Origin: Phycisphaerae bacterium
GTDB lineage: Bacteria; Planctomycetota; Phycisphaerae; Sedimentisphaerales; Anaerobacaceae
NCBI GenBank assembly: GCA_016782865.1
Contig: JADHXR010000062.1
Coordinates: 1 to 40,472, forward strand
Length of the DNA stretch: 40,472 bases
Reading direction: 5' to 3'
Under the pieces are notes generated by a model, which made no database searches, had not been told where the DNA came from, and worked only from the letters and a program-made list of their open reading frames with translations. The position numbers were made by a program, and so were the translations under genes. Positions within the stretch are counted from its first letter, which is position 1. Each line of letters begins with the position of its first letter. Below are positions 24,617 to 34,600 of this stretch, in pieces.

Positions 24617-25258
24617 GTGACGGAAGCGGCAAATATTGATGCTTGGCGCCAACAGGCATTGAGGGACCATTTCAGCGTGGGCGACGCAGCCCTAGTTGAG
24701 CGGTACCGACAAGGCGATTCAGCGGCTTTGGAGCGTCTCGTAGTCAAGTATCAGAATCGCATTTACAACGTTGTGCTGAAAATATGTGCCGACCCGGATG
24801 ATGCCGCGGAACTCACGCAGGAAACGTTTGTCAAAATAATACAGAATCTGCACAAGTTCGAGGGCAGAAGTGGCTTTTACACGTGGGCCTTCAGAATTGC
24901 AGTCAATCTGACGCTCAATTACTGCCAGAGGAACGCCAGGCTGACAGTGAGGTCGTTGGATGCCGAGCAGGAACAGTATGGTAGCCAGGAAAGGCAGGCT
25001 TTGAAGGACTATCTGAGCGATGGCAGTTCGCCCGATGCGGCTGTCGTAGTTCAACGAAAGGAGTTGTACGAAATAGCAACCAAGGCACTAATGAGACTGG
25101 ATGAAGCGCAGAGAGCCGTGGTTATACTGCGGGACATCGAAGGCATGAGTTATGCCCGGATTGCAGAAGTGTTGGATATCGAGTTGGGCACGGTTAGGAG
25201 CAGATTGAGTCGGGCCAGGAGCAGGTTGCGAGAGGTTTTGGAGGCAATTTCGCGATGA
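24617..25258 (+). CDS. ECF-type RNA polymerase sigma factor
   Basis: A 213-residue sigma-70 family factor with only regions 2 and 4. Region 2 is at about residues 35-105 (LVVKYQNRIYNVVLKICADP, DDAAELTQETFVKIIQNLHK, FYTWAFRIAVNLTLNYC). Region 4 is at about 150-205 (LMRLDEAQRAVVILRDIEG, MSYARIAEVLDIELGTVRSR, LSRARSRLREVL), with the helix-turn-helix that reads the -35 element. It starts at GTG with GGAGA seven bases upstream. Its stop overlaps the start of the anti-sigma candidate (ATGA, 25255-25258). It heads a three-gene operon. Target promoters are unknown; such factors usually control their own operon. Confidence 0.93.
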   Translation: MTEAANIDAWRQQALRDHFSVGDAALVERYRQGDSAALERLVVKYQNRIYNVVLKICADPDDAAELTQETFVKIIQNLHKFEGRSGFYTWAFRIAVNLTLNYCQRNARLTVRSLDAEQEQYGSQERQALKDYLSDGSSPDAAVVVQRKELYEIATKALMRLDEAQRAVVILRDIEGMSYARIAEVLDIELGTVRSRLSRARSRLREVLEAISR

Positions 25259-26268
25259 AAGAAGATTCCGATATGGATGCTTACGCTTACGAGGGGCGTA
25301 TTGATGAATTGCTCAGCGGCTTCATCGACGATGAGCTTGCGGCCAGGCAACGTACGGAGGTGGAACGGCTGATAGCTCGCGATCCGAAAATTGAGCGGCG
25401 GCTGGTGCAACTGCAAAAATGCAGGATGCTGGTCGGTTCGCTACCCTGCGCCGAGGCGCCGCCTCAGATACTGCAGGGCGTAAAGGCCTCGCTGGCCGGA
25501 ACATCGGCAGCGCCGGCGCAAGAGGAACCGGCTCGTAATCAGCCGGCGGGAAGAATACATTTGCTGGGTCGCAGGATGTTGTCGGCCGCGGCTATGATCG
25601 CCCTTGTCGGTATCCTGGCCGGGGTGATTTACACGATTGTAGCGCCCGAGACCGCCTTGCATCAACCCCAGGTAGCTGTCGATCATCAGCCTCCGTTAGG
25701 CACCGAAATGCTTAAACCTGTTCCCGATACTTCGGCCGCGCTGGCGTTCAGCGGCAGGCTGGAATTGAAGACGAGTGCTCTGGCTGAAGTTGCTGCGATT
25801 ATCAACAGGGTAATCGAAGAAAACGATCTCTCAGACTCCATCGGTGACGTCCGCGAAGCAAACAGGCGCATCCATTATCTGAGATGCAGCAGAGAGGGCT
25901 TGAACTCACTGTTGGCTGATCTCAAGGGCCTGTGGCCTAACCTGGATTCGGCGACAATGTTCATTGACACCGAATTGTATGGCAGACAGGTGACGGTTGA
26001 CGCTGTCACGACCGAGCAGATAGGTGAAATCATCGATCAGGACAGTTACGAAAAACGTATCGAGCTTGCGAAGGATCTCGGTGTGTTGAACAGCATGGCT
26101 GAGCGCATGCCCGGCGGAGAGATCCTTGCGGCAATAGAGGGTGAAGGCCCAAGTTTGATGACGATACCAAGACCTATGATCACTGGCGGTGAGTTACCGA
26201 ATGCAAAATTAACCAGCGAAACCCAAGCTGAGAAAACGGTCCGCCTGACCATCATAGTTAGCAGGTAG
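25255..26268 (+). CDS. Membrane-anchored anti-sigma factor candidate
   Basis: A 337-residue protein coupled to the sigma gene by an ATGA overlap. Residues about 13-65 look like an anti-sigma N-terminal domain (IDELLSGFIDDELAARQRTE, VERLIARDPKIERRL), where such proteins hold the sigma factor in the cytoplasm. It lacks a clear HxxxCxxC zinc motif. A single membrane segment follows (MLSAAAMIALVGILAGVIY, about residues 107-130). The remaining ~200 residues should be outside the cytoplasm and would be the sensing part (ALAEVAAIINRVIEENDLS, DLKGLWPNLDSATMFIDTEL). Unlike short anti-sigma factors it has a large external domain I cannot assign. Function inferred from position and layout. Confidence 0.8.
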   Translation: MKEDSDMDAYAYEGRIDELLSGFIDDELAARQRTEVERLIARDPKIERRLVQLQKCRMLVGSLPCAEAPPQILQGVKASLAGTSAAPAQEEPARNQPAGRIHLLGRRMLSAAAMIALVGILAGVIYTIVAPETALHQPQVAVDHQPPLGTEMLKPVPDTSAALAFSGRLELKTSALAEVAAIINRVIEENDLSDSIGDVREANRRIHYLRCSREGLNSLLADLKGLWPNLDSATMFIDTELYGRQVTVDAVTTEQIGEIIDQDSYEKRIELAKDLGVLNSMAERMPGGEILAAIEGEGPSLMTIPRPMITGGELPNAKLTSETQAEKTVRLTIIVSR

Positions 26269-26270
26269 GG

Positions 26271-26810
26271 ATGCTTGACATAGAAAATTGTTCTCTGGCG
26301 GTTGTCGATGTTCAGGGCAAGCTGGCGCAGTTGATGCACGGCAAGGACGCGCTTTTCAAGAACGTTCAAATCCTTATTAAAGCTGCCAATATCCTCGACA
26401 TACCTATCCTCTGGTGTCAACAGGTCCCGGATGCTCTGGGACCAACCGTCCCTGAGATAGCCCGGCTGCTGGCTGACATTGAGCCGATGAACAAATCTGT
26501 TTTTAGCTGCTGTGGCGCCGATCATTTCATCGGCAAGCTGAACGAATCCTCGCGGACCCAGGTCTTGTTGTGCGGGATAGAGGCTCACATCTGCGTTTAT
26601 CAAACAGCCGCCGATCTGCTCGTCAGAGGTTTCAGCGTGAACATAGTTGCCGACGCCATTTCTTCAAGGACGCTGGACAACAAGCAGATCGCGCTGAGCA
26701 GATTGGCCGCCGAGGGCGCGCGTATCACTTCTGTCGAAATGGCCCTTTTCGAACTGCTCCGAACAGCCGAACATCCCAAATTCAGGCAGATTGCAAAACT
26801 AATAAAGTAA
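26271..26810 (+). CDS. Isochorismatase-like cysteine hydrolase
   Basis: A 179-residue alpha/beta hydrolase of the isochorismatase/nicotinamidase family. The catalytic triad is complete: Asp13 (VVDVQGKL), Lys75 (MNKSVFSC) and Cys108 (GIEAHICVYQTAADL), with the cis-peptide motif just before the cysteine. The short lid and overall length are closest to the YcaC-like group, whose substrates are mostly unknown. It begins two bases after the anti-sigma stop, with AGGTAGGG as the ribosome site, so it belongs to the sigma operon. That suggests expression under sigma control; the link between the enzyme and the stress signal is not known. Confidence 0.9.
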   Translation: MLDIENCSLAVVDVQGKLAQLMHGKDALFKNVQILIKAANILDIPILWCQQVPDALGPTVPEIARLLADIEPMNKSVFSCCGADHFIGKLNESSRTQVLLCGIEAHICVYQTAADLLVRGFSVNIVADAISSRTLDNKQIALSRLAAEGARITSVEMALFELLRTAEHPKFRQIAKLIK

Positions 26811-26911
26811 TTCCGCTTTTTGTTTTCTCCCGTCATTCGCGGTTTTTCATGCGGTTATCGCCCTTCCGAGGCATTTTAAGGGGGAAAATATGAAAAGTTC
26901 TAATTTTTCTG

Positions 26912-26941
26912 TTGACATATTCGACACATGTCGAATATACT
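26912..26941 (+). promoter_or_regulatory. BlaI-family operator within its own promoter
   Basis: TTGACA (26912-26917) and TATACT (26936-26941) are spaced by 18 bases. The spacer is filled by a perfect palindrome: ATATTCGACA (26917-26926), CA, TGTCGAATAT (26929-26938). The inner ACA/TGT halves resemble the TACA/TGTA dyads bound by BlaI/MecI repressors. The regulator gene starts 30 bases downstream, so this should be autoregulation by blocking polymerase. Confidence 0.8.
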
Positions 26942-26970
26942 CTAACTCCATAGAATAAGGAGTATGATAT

Positions 26971-27390
26971 ATGACTAAATCGAAAACAACCAAGATGGTC
27001 CCGAACAACAAGCCGAACGTGGAGCTGACCGAAGCCGAGTGGGAAATTATGAAGGTGGTCTGGGAGAAAGAGCCCTGCGCGGCGGGTACTGTTCAGGAGT
27101 CGCTGGCCGAGAGCAGAGATTGGGCCTACAGCACGGTGAAGACTACAATGGACCGAATGGCCGAGAAAGGACTCCTGCAAATCCAGAGGATCCGCAATCT
27201 TCAACTTTTCAAATCGTGCGTAAGCGAGGTTGATGCCAAACGAGGAGAGTTCCGTAAGATGCTCAAACGCGCCTTCGACGGAGCTTTGACTCCAATGATG
27301 CAGTTTCTGATCGAGCACGAAGGCCTTTCGAAAGACGAATCAGAACAGCTACGTAGACTTGTAAGCAAGGCCAAAAACAAGAAGGATTGA
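26971..27390 (+). CDS. blaI: BlaI/MecI/CopY-family transcriptional repressor
   Basis: A 139-residue winged-helix repressor. The signature LTEAEWEIMKVVWEKEPCAA (residues about 18-37) and the recognition-helix region WAYSTVKTTMDRMAEKGLLQ are typical. The C-terminal helices (FRKMLKRAFDGALTPMMQFL) are the dimerisation part, containing the segment where family members are cleaved when the BlaR1 sensor is activated. A palindromic operator overlaps its promoter. The next gene is the BlaR1-type sensor, but it is truncated here, so the repressor may have lost its inducer. In Planctomycetes such pairs are very common and not limited to beta-lactam resistance. Confidence 0.92.
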   Translation: MTKSKTTKMVPNNKPNVELTEAEWEIMKVVWEKEPCAAGTVQESLAESRDWAYSTVKTTMDRMAEKGLLQIQRIRNLQLFKSCVSEVDAKRGEFRKMLKRAFDGALTPMMQFLIEHEGLSKDESEQLRRLVSKAKNKKD

Positions 27391-27426
27391 GTGCAAACAG
27401 AATAAGCCGAACTGGGAGGCAAAAAA

Positions 27427-27795
27427 ATGAACCAGGTAATTAACACATGTATAATAGGCTTAAACAATATCGGCCAGGGATTTTGGGATTATGCCGCGGG
27501 CGTATTTATCCAAGCCAGTGTGCTGATTGTTCTGTTGCTGATTCTTGATTTTATGCTGCGAAAGCGAATACGAGCAGTGTTCCGCTATTGTCTGTGGATG
27601 CTGCTATTTGTGAAGCTTGTTCTGCCAGCTTCTTTCACATTACCTACAGGAATTGGATACTGCTTTGGCGATCATCTGTCTGCCGATTCAGTCGTAGGCC
27701 ACCAAAGTCAACCTGAACACCCGGATATTCCATGCGTAGGCTTTTGCCGCTGTCGTCTGTCCATTCCTTGGTCGGCTGCCCGACTATCTCCTTGA
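27427..27795 (+). pseudogene. Truncated BlaR1/M56 sensor
   Basis: The first ~80 residues match the start of M56/BlaR1 sensor-protease proteins: a membrane helix (FIQASVLIVLLLILDFML), the motif RKRIRAVFRYCLWMLLFVKL, and VLPASFTLPTGIGYCFGDH. After about residue 88 the sequence is not BlaR1-like and the frame ends at 27793-27795. The normal protein has about 350-600 residues with more membrane helices and an HExxH zinc protease; none of that is present. The lost part is replaced by the 3' end of a gene on the other strand, so this is a rearrangement or assembly junction. The gap from blaI is 36 bases, as in an operon. Confidence 0.85.
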
Positions 27796-27964
27796 ATTCC
27801 TCAGGGGTGGTAAGCTTGAACAAGATACGGCCCTGCGCAACCGCTTGACGAACAAGCGTTGAAAGGTTTTTAACCGAAAGCTCTTGTTGCCTCTTCCCCA
27901 TGTAGTAGAGGCCGGCAAAAAGAATCCCAACGAGAGCCATAAGCGCTGCTGCTGTCCGTTTCAT
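27644..27964 (-). pseudogene. N-terminal fragment of a subtilase-mosaic paralogue
   Basis: A 106-residue frame with a signal peptide closely related to those of the mosaic proteins at 31.6-39.6 kb (MKRTAAALMALVGILFAG). Next comes the module VRQAVAQGRILFKLTTPEEF, then KEIVGQPTKEWTDDSG, then YPGVQVDF. This matches KAASEGRIAYKLTTPDEF, then KALAGKPTREW, then YPGIQVRF in the mosaic protein at 35.4-39.6 kb. After GVQVDFGG it diverges and ends at 27644. An AGAGGAT ribosome-site region upstream resembles that of the paralogues. It overlaps the BlaR1 fragment tail to tail; the two truncations share one junction (about 27680-27700). Confidence 0.75.
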
Positions 27965-28139
27965 GATTTGTGATCCTCTTGAATCATTGAGGTGGGCACA
28001 TGTGGCCGCCAGTACTCAGTGGCAACTCGATTGCCTCAGTCCCGTTATACCGGACAGACAGCACAGTATCTTTCAGCGGCTAAATAGTGTGCGTCCCTCC
28101 ATTTCTACCTGCTATTAGGACTACGATGCAAACATAACG

Positions 28140-29492
28140 CTATACCTCCCAGCCCTTTCGGTAGGTTCTGCAGACATAACGATTGATCGCCGGGTAGTTC
28201 GTGCACTCCATCTTCTTGACGTCCCACTCAAGCTTCTTGCCCACGCCGGCGAATGCCGCCAGATGACCGGTCAGGATCCACTCGGTGAGCGGGCCGGACG
28301 TGGTCGTGAAGTCATTCGTGAGGGAGCGACCCTTTTCGACGGCGTCGAATATCTCATCGAGTGCACCGCCGGTGCGCGGTAACGTTTTCAGCGGCGGGGA
28401 GTACTCCCTGTGTTTCTTTACGGGTAGGATGCGCGTGTCGAGGCAAAAGGAACCGGTATACATGTAGCCCTTGTCACCGATGAGGATCGTTCCGACCCTG
28501 CTGGGCGGCTGCAGTTCCCTGCGTAACTTCCTGAGGTATTCGGGCATGTCATCGACTTTCTCGTAAGCATAGACCTTCACCGGCGGCATATCTGCACGTT
28601 CCGGGAACTCCCACCGCAAGACAATGTTCACAGGATACATTTCATGACTGCCCCCTTTGAGGTGGATGCACTCCACCGTGTAGCGGCTGGCCTGCCTAAG
28701 ACGTAGGGCATCGAATGCCCCGTCCAGGTTGTGGCAGCCCATATCGCCGAGTCCGCCGGTGCCGAATTGACGCCACTTTCGCCATTTTTCAGGATGCAGA
28801 TTGTCGTGGTAATCCCGGTAGGGAGCCGGTCCGATCCACTTGTTCCAGTGCACATGAGCAGGTATCGGCTTGGATGGCGGGCGTCCCCCATAACCGCCGA
28901 AGCTGTCGTCGACGATGCAATGGGCTTCAGTCACATTTCCGATGGCCCCGGCCCAGATGTACTCGCATAAGCGATGGTGACCTTCCCCGTAGTGGCCCTG
29001 GTTGCCCATAGCGGTGAATAGCTTGTTCTTTTTGGCCACCTCGCCGAGTATCCGGCACTCTCGAATGTTATGCGCCAGCGGCTTTTCACTGAACGTGTGA
29101 AGCCCGCGTTCCATGGCGCGCACCGCCGCAGGGGCGTGATGGTGGTCCGGCGCGGCAATCAGGGCGACGTTCAGGTCCTTGTGACACTCGTCGAACATTC
29201 GCCGGTAGTCGTAATAGATTTTGGGTTTGGCATCAGTGTCTTTGATATTCTCGAGGGCGGCGGCGATCGCTTTGTCGTCGATATCCACCATCGCGACCAA
29301 TCGGCGCGATCTTGCCATCCACAGTGGAAGTCGTTTACCCTGCCCACCACAACCGATGACAGCGACCCCCAGCTTCTCACGGGCAGGCCCAGCCGCGTGC
29401 AGCAGCGGTAGTCGTGCCAGGCTCGCCCCGACGGTAGCCGAAGCTACCAGGGAAGCCTGTCTCAACACATCTCTTCGTGAATAAGTACGCAT
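28140..29492 (-). CDS. Tat-exported Gfo/Idh/MocA-family oxidoreductase
   Basis: A 450-residue NAD(P)-dependent oxidoreductase. The ATG at 29492 has AAGGAG seven bases upstream and starts a Tat signal (MRTYSRRDVLRQASLVASA); 14 further in-frame codons upstream are not needed. The dinucleotide-binding motif is GVAVIGCGGQGKRLPLWM. The family lysine region is HTFSEKPLAHNIREC, and the C-terminal substrate domain contains GTGGLGDMGCHNLDGAFDAL. Members act on sugars and cyclitols; the exported Planctomycete group often accompanies DUF1080 proteins and carries its cofactor folded through Tat. The specific substrate is not known. It lies between the BlaR1 junction and the subtilase mosaic, on the same strand as the mosaic. 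Confidence 0.92.
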   Translation of the reverse strand: MRTYSRRDVLRQASLVASATVGASLARLPLLHAAGPAREKLGVAVIGCGGQGKRLPLWMARSRRLVAMVDIDDKAIAAALENIKDTDAKPKIYYDYRRMFDECHKDLNVALIAAPDHHHAPAAVRAMERGLHTFSEKPLAHNIRECRILGEVAKKNKLFTAMGNQGHYGEGHHRLCEYIWAGAIGNVTEAHCIVDDSFGGYGGRPPSKPIPAHVHWNKWIGPAPYRDYHDNLHPEKWRKWRQFGTGGLGDMGCHNLDGAFDALRLRQASRYTVECIHLKGGSHEMYPVNIVLRWEFPERADMPPVKVYAYEKVDDMPEYLRKLRRELQPPSRVGTILIGDKGYMYTGSFCLDTRILPVKKHREYSPPLKTLPRTGGALDEIFDAVEKGRSLTNDFTTTSGPLTEWILTGHLAAFAGVGKKLEWDVKKMECTNYPAINRYVCRTYRKGWEV

Positions 29493-29611
29493 TTGGATTC
29501 TCCTTTCTATCAAAGGAACCTCGCTCTTAAGCATTTTCCATAACCTTCATTTCAGATTATAACAGAAACACACTTTGTCTCGTAGCAGCCAAAAAAGCGG
29601 AGCGTCCCTGT

Positions 29612-31636
29612 TCAATTATTCTGCAAAGAACTGATAAGCGCAACAGGATCTATGATGGGTCCGAAAGAACGTTTTTCTCCTTTATGTTCAAGCTCAATAG
29701 TCCGACCCGTCTTCATCGCCAAGTCCCAGAATCTTTCAGGTGTAATAGCAGGATCTACCTGTACGGCCAGAGCATAAACCCCGGCGATATATGGAATAGC
29801 CCAACTAAAGCCGCCTACCCTAGACCAAACGTATTTGTCGCTACCACGAGCGCAGGCCAATGTTCGTGAGTCCATCGGAACGAGCAAACAGTCGAGGTCT
29901 CGAAGTAGTGCACCATCATAAAAGCTTCTTGCCCAGAAAGCGCCAGGTTCGTATGATTTGAACGAACCGGGATTGGCCAAAGGATGACGGCCCAGGCCAA
30001 AGAAATCAAAACCATAAACTCGATCAAGACTGCAAGAGGCAACAAAAATACCCGCGGCTTTAGCCTCTTCGCATGCTGCCATGATGTCATCATAACCGTC
30101 ATCCGATGGTGACCAACCTCTTGACATAGAAATGACTCTGATTTTTCGATCCGCGGGTAGCTGGCGATTGATGTCCAAAAGACGTCGAATCGATTGAGCC
30201 TTGAAAACGAAGTTATTCGGAGGATCATCATCCCTGGAAACATCGTAATTCCTTGTGGCAATGTAATACAAATCCGCATCAGGTGCCACTCCGACGGTTT
30301 TTCCAACAGCTATAGAAGCAACCGCTGGGCCATGCATTTCTGAGCGGTGTCCATCCCTAACGTTATTTTCCTCATATAACCGTAAACGGTCGGCATACTC
30401 TTGATGCTCGGTTAAGAGGGGTTGGTCTATGATAGCAACACCCACGCCTTTTCCTGTAATGCCACCTTTATGAAGGGTGCGTACACCCAGCCCTGGATTC
30501 TTTCCCAGCTCCATCATCTTCTTTGGATCGAATTCTTCTGGCATCTGACCGGATTTCGGCCATACGGTGTAATCATCGAAGACCGCGTACAGCAGGTCGT
30601 CGATAGACTTACTTAGGTCAAGCTTTGATAAGTCGCGACACCGTAAATTTACCCCGAATGCACTGGGCGAATCGGGATCAAATTTCGGAAGAGATTTCAT
30701 TTCAAACCGTCCCGAAGGAAGCGGCTCTGGCTTGCGGTCAATTTTGGGAAACGTAATGGGCCCTGGTGACTGTTCACTGAGCCTTATCACCTTAACACTG
30801 TCTGGTGCGTCACGATCGCCACGATCGCCTTCTGGCTGCTTAACAATGGCGATCTCCCTGATCGTTCTATTCTTCTTGTCGATTTCAAACTGGAGGCCTT
30901 TGCCTTCGTAAGTGAGAAGATCTTTCGGCTCAAATTCCTCAAGCTCAAATTCCTTACCAAAGGCTTGTTTGATCTTGCCCTCCGAGTCGCCCACGCCCAA
31001 CCCATTGCTGAATTTGTAGAGAGGACTACGCACTGAAATCTCTTTGACTACACCATCATCCATCACAAAGGAAATACCCTCTGGCTGTCCCGGCTTTTTC
31101 AACACCTGGTCTTTGCTCATGCCAAGCGTATAGTCACCAACTCCCACACCCGGCACGATGGTATGTGCTCCGGAGTGCGTTTGGGGATGCGTCTCTGTGG
31201 ATTGAGTGTCACTGTGCTGTCGGTTCAACGTTGCTGACTCACCAGCTTGAATCGAACGCATCAATCGAACAGGGTCAATGATTGGCCCCAAAGGCATCGT
31301 CTCGCCATCGTAATCCAGTTCGATGGTACGTCCGGTTTGCACAGCCAGCGCCCAGAATCTTTCAGGTGTTATAGCAGGATCTTCCTGAACTGCCAGAGCA
31401 TAAACACCGGCGATATAAGGGATAGCGCAGCTAACGCCACCTATACTATAAAAGACGTATTCATCGCTACCAATAGGGCTGGCTGTTGTTCGTGAGTCCA
31501 TGGGTACCCAGAAATGGCATTTAGGAAGAAATATTCGACGAGCCCGGAATATCTTGGCCAAGAATAATCCTGGTTCATAGGATTCAAAAACTTCTGGATC
31601 AGCCAAAGGCTTGTATGATCCTGTCTTGCGAGTCAC
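29612..31636 (-). pseudogene. Downstream part of a subtilase-mosaic gene, frame-shifted by deletion
   Basis: 674 codons in the +1/-1 frame relative to the gene upstream, with which it overlaps. It begins in the second half of a subtilisin-like domain (PLADPEVFESYEPG, active-site Ser69 in GGVSCAIPYIAG), so it has no signal peptide and no proper N-terminus. A shortened BamE-like module follows (about 158-275: GVGVGDYTLGMSKDQVL, GLGVGDSEGKIKQAFG). Then comes a complete S8 domain with Asp404 (IIDQPL), His435 (MHGPAV) and Ser611 (GGFSWAIP). The frame is otherwise clean, so the break is recent, or the segment is still made by reinitiation at the ATG at 31636 or by frameshifting. It was probably the C-terminal third of the upstream gene. 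Confidence 0.8.
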
Positions 31637-34600
31637 CCACCTTCAATCCATTGGCGAATTTGTAGCGAGGACTATGCGTAGCGATCCCCGTGACCCCCTC
31701 CTCCTCGATAAAAAAGGAAATATCATCATATAGCATGAAATATCGTCTCGGAAGGTTATCAAGAGTGTACCTCTCTTCACCCAAAAAAATCACCTTCGGC
31801 TCCCCCAGCTTACGCAACACATCGTCTTTGGTCATGCCAACCGTATAGCCACCAATTCGCAGACCCGGCACGATGATCTGTGGCTCGGAGAGCTTTTGGG
31901 GATGCGGCTCTGTGGGCTGAGCATCACTCTGCTCAAGGCTTGGCGTTACAGGCTCACCTGTCTGAATAGCACGAATCAGTCGAACAGGATCTATGATTGC
32001 TCCAAAAGGTATCTTTTTGCCATGGTAATCCAGTTCGATGGTACGTCCGGTTTGCATCGCCAACGACCAGAATCTCTCGGGCGTAATGTCAGGCTCTACT
32101 TGAGCGGCCAGAGCGTAAACGCCGGCGATGTATGGGACCGACCAGCTCCAACCCCCTTGACGATAGAAAACATATTTATCGCTACCGCAAGGACTGGCTG
32201 TTGTACGTGAATCCATCGGAATTAACAGACGGTCGGAGCCTCGCATTCGCGCACTATCATAAAATCCCTTTGCCCACCAAAGTCCGGGTTCGTATGATTC
32301 GAATATATCGGGATTGGCCAGAGGCTGACGACCAAGACCGTGAAATTGAAAACCATAAACTCGTTCAAGACTGCAAGAGACAACGAAAATACCCGCGGCT
32401 TTAGCCTCTTCGCATGCTGCCATGACGTCATCATAACCATCGTTCGATGGTCCCCAACCTCTCGATATTGAGATGACTCGAATCTTGTTGTCTTTCGGGA
32501 GCTGCTCGTTTATTTCCAGAATTCTGTCAATACCTTGAGCAATGTATCGCATAGTTACAGTTCCCTTGCGGTCAAAATTATATTTAGCGATATAATAAAG
32601 CTCTGCCTCAGGGGCAACTCCTACTGTTTTACCCACGGCAATAGATGCCACAGCAGCCCCGTGCATCGACGGTTCCGCTCGACCCTGTAAATCAATCTCT
32701 TCATACAAACGCACACGTTTGGCATATTCCTGATGGTCAACTAATAACGGCTGATCGAGTATGGCGATCCTCACGCCACGACCGGTAATTCCTTTCTCAT
32801 GCAAACTGCGGACATCTAAACCCGGATTCTTTCCCTGTTCCATGATCTTTTGCCAATCGAAGCCGGAGGGCATCCGATCGGGAGTCGGCCAGACCGTTCT
32901 ATCGTCAAAGGACGCGTACAGCAGGTCGTCGATAGAGTTACTTAAATCGAACTTCAACAAATCGCGATCCCGCAAATCGATCCGGAATGGATTGTCCGAA
33001 TCAGGATCATATTTCGGAAGAGTTTTCAATTCCTTAGGACTATCCGTTTTATTGCGCTTTGCCTGGGTAACGTTGATCTCCGTGACCGTTCTATTGTTCT
33101 TGCTGATTTCAAATCGGAGCCCTTTCTCCTTATAGGTAAGAGCATCCATCCTCTTATATTCCTCAAACTCAAAGTCACCGCCAAAGGCTTGTTTGATCTT
33201 ATCCTCCGAGTCACCCACTGTCAGGCCGTTAGCGAATTTGTATGAAGGGCTATACACGCTGATCCCTGTGACGTCATCGCCGGCCATCGTAAAGGTAATA
33301 CCGTCAAAGGACATGAAATAGCGTTTCGGGAGATTGTCGAGGGTGTACCTTTTTCCCCCCAAAAAAATGGTCTGTGGTTCTCCCAGCTTCTTCAACACAT
33401 CGTCTTTGCTCATGTCAAGCGTATAGTCACCAATTCCCACACCCGGCACGATGGTAAAAGCTCGGGAGAGCGTTTGGGGATGCGTCTCCGTGGGTCGAGT
33501 GTCACTCTGCTGTCGGTTCAACGTTGCAGACTCACCCGTTTGAATCGAAAGAATCAGTCTAACAGGATCTATGATTGGCCCGAAAGAACGTTTTTCTCCT
33601 TTATGTTCAAGCTCAATCGTTCGACCCGTCTTCATCGCCAAGTTCCAAAATCTCTCGGGAGTAATTTCCGGTTCTACCTGTACTGCGAGTGCATAAATGC
33701 CGGCAATGTATGGCGCACACCAACTCGCTCCCCCTTGACGATAGAAAACGTATTCATCGCCACCAGTAAAGCTGGCTGTTGCTCGTGAGTCCTCCGGAAC
33801 CCACAGAGCGTCGGAGTCTCGCCCTGGTGCACTATCATAGAAGATCTTTGCCCAATCAAGGCAGGGTTCGTATGATTCGAAGGAATCGGGATTGGCCAAA
33901 GGATGACGGCCCAGACCACCAAAATCAAAATCATAAGGTTCTATACCGCAAGTGACAACGAAAATACCCGCAGCTTTAGCCTCTTCACATGCTGCGGTGA
34001 TTTCGTCATAACCATCCTGCGGTGGTGACCAACCTATCGAATTAGAAATAACTCGGATTTTTCGATTCGCGGGTAGCTGGCGATTGATCTCTAAAAGTCG
34101 TCGAATTGCTTGTGCCCTGAAAACGAAATTATCCCGAGGATCATCATCCCTGGTAAGCTCCCATGAAGCAATGTAATACAAATCCGCATCAGGTGCTACT
34201 CCGACGGTTCTTCCAACAGCTATCGAAGCGACCGCTGGGCCATGCATCGATGAGCGGGTTTCGTCCCTTATGTTGTTTTCCTCATATAGTCGTAAACTAT
34301 CGGCATACTCTATATGCTCGGTTAAGAGTGTTTGGTCTATGATAGCAACACCCACACCCTTTCCTGTAATACCCCTTTCGTGAAGCGTGTGTACACCCAG
34401 CCCCGGATTCTTTCCCAGTTCCATGAATTTTTGCCAATTGAAGCCGTGGGGCATCTTATTGCTTGCCGGCCAGACCGTCCTATCATCGAAGTCTGCATAC
34501 ATGAGATTCTGGATAGAATTGCGCAAATCGAGCTTCGACAAATGTCTACCCCGCAAATCTACCTGGAATCCATTCCTCAAAGCGGGATCATATTTCGGAA

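Noticed and set aside
26971..27795. Functional beta-lactam resistance system
   Set aside because: The sensor is truncated and no beta-lactamase or PBP gene is adjacent; BlaI/BlaR1 pairs are common in this phylum for other roles.
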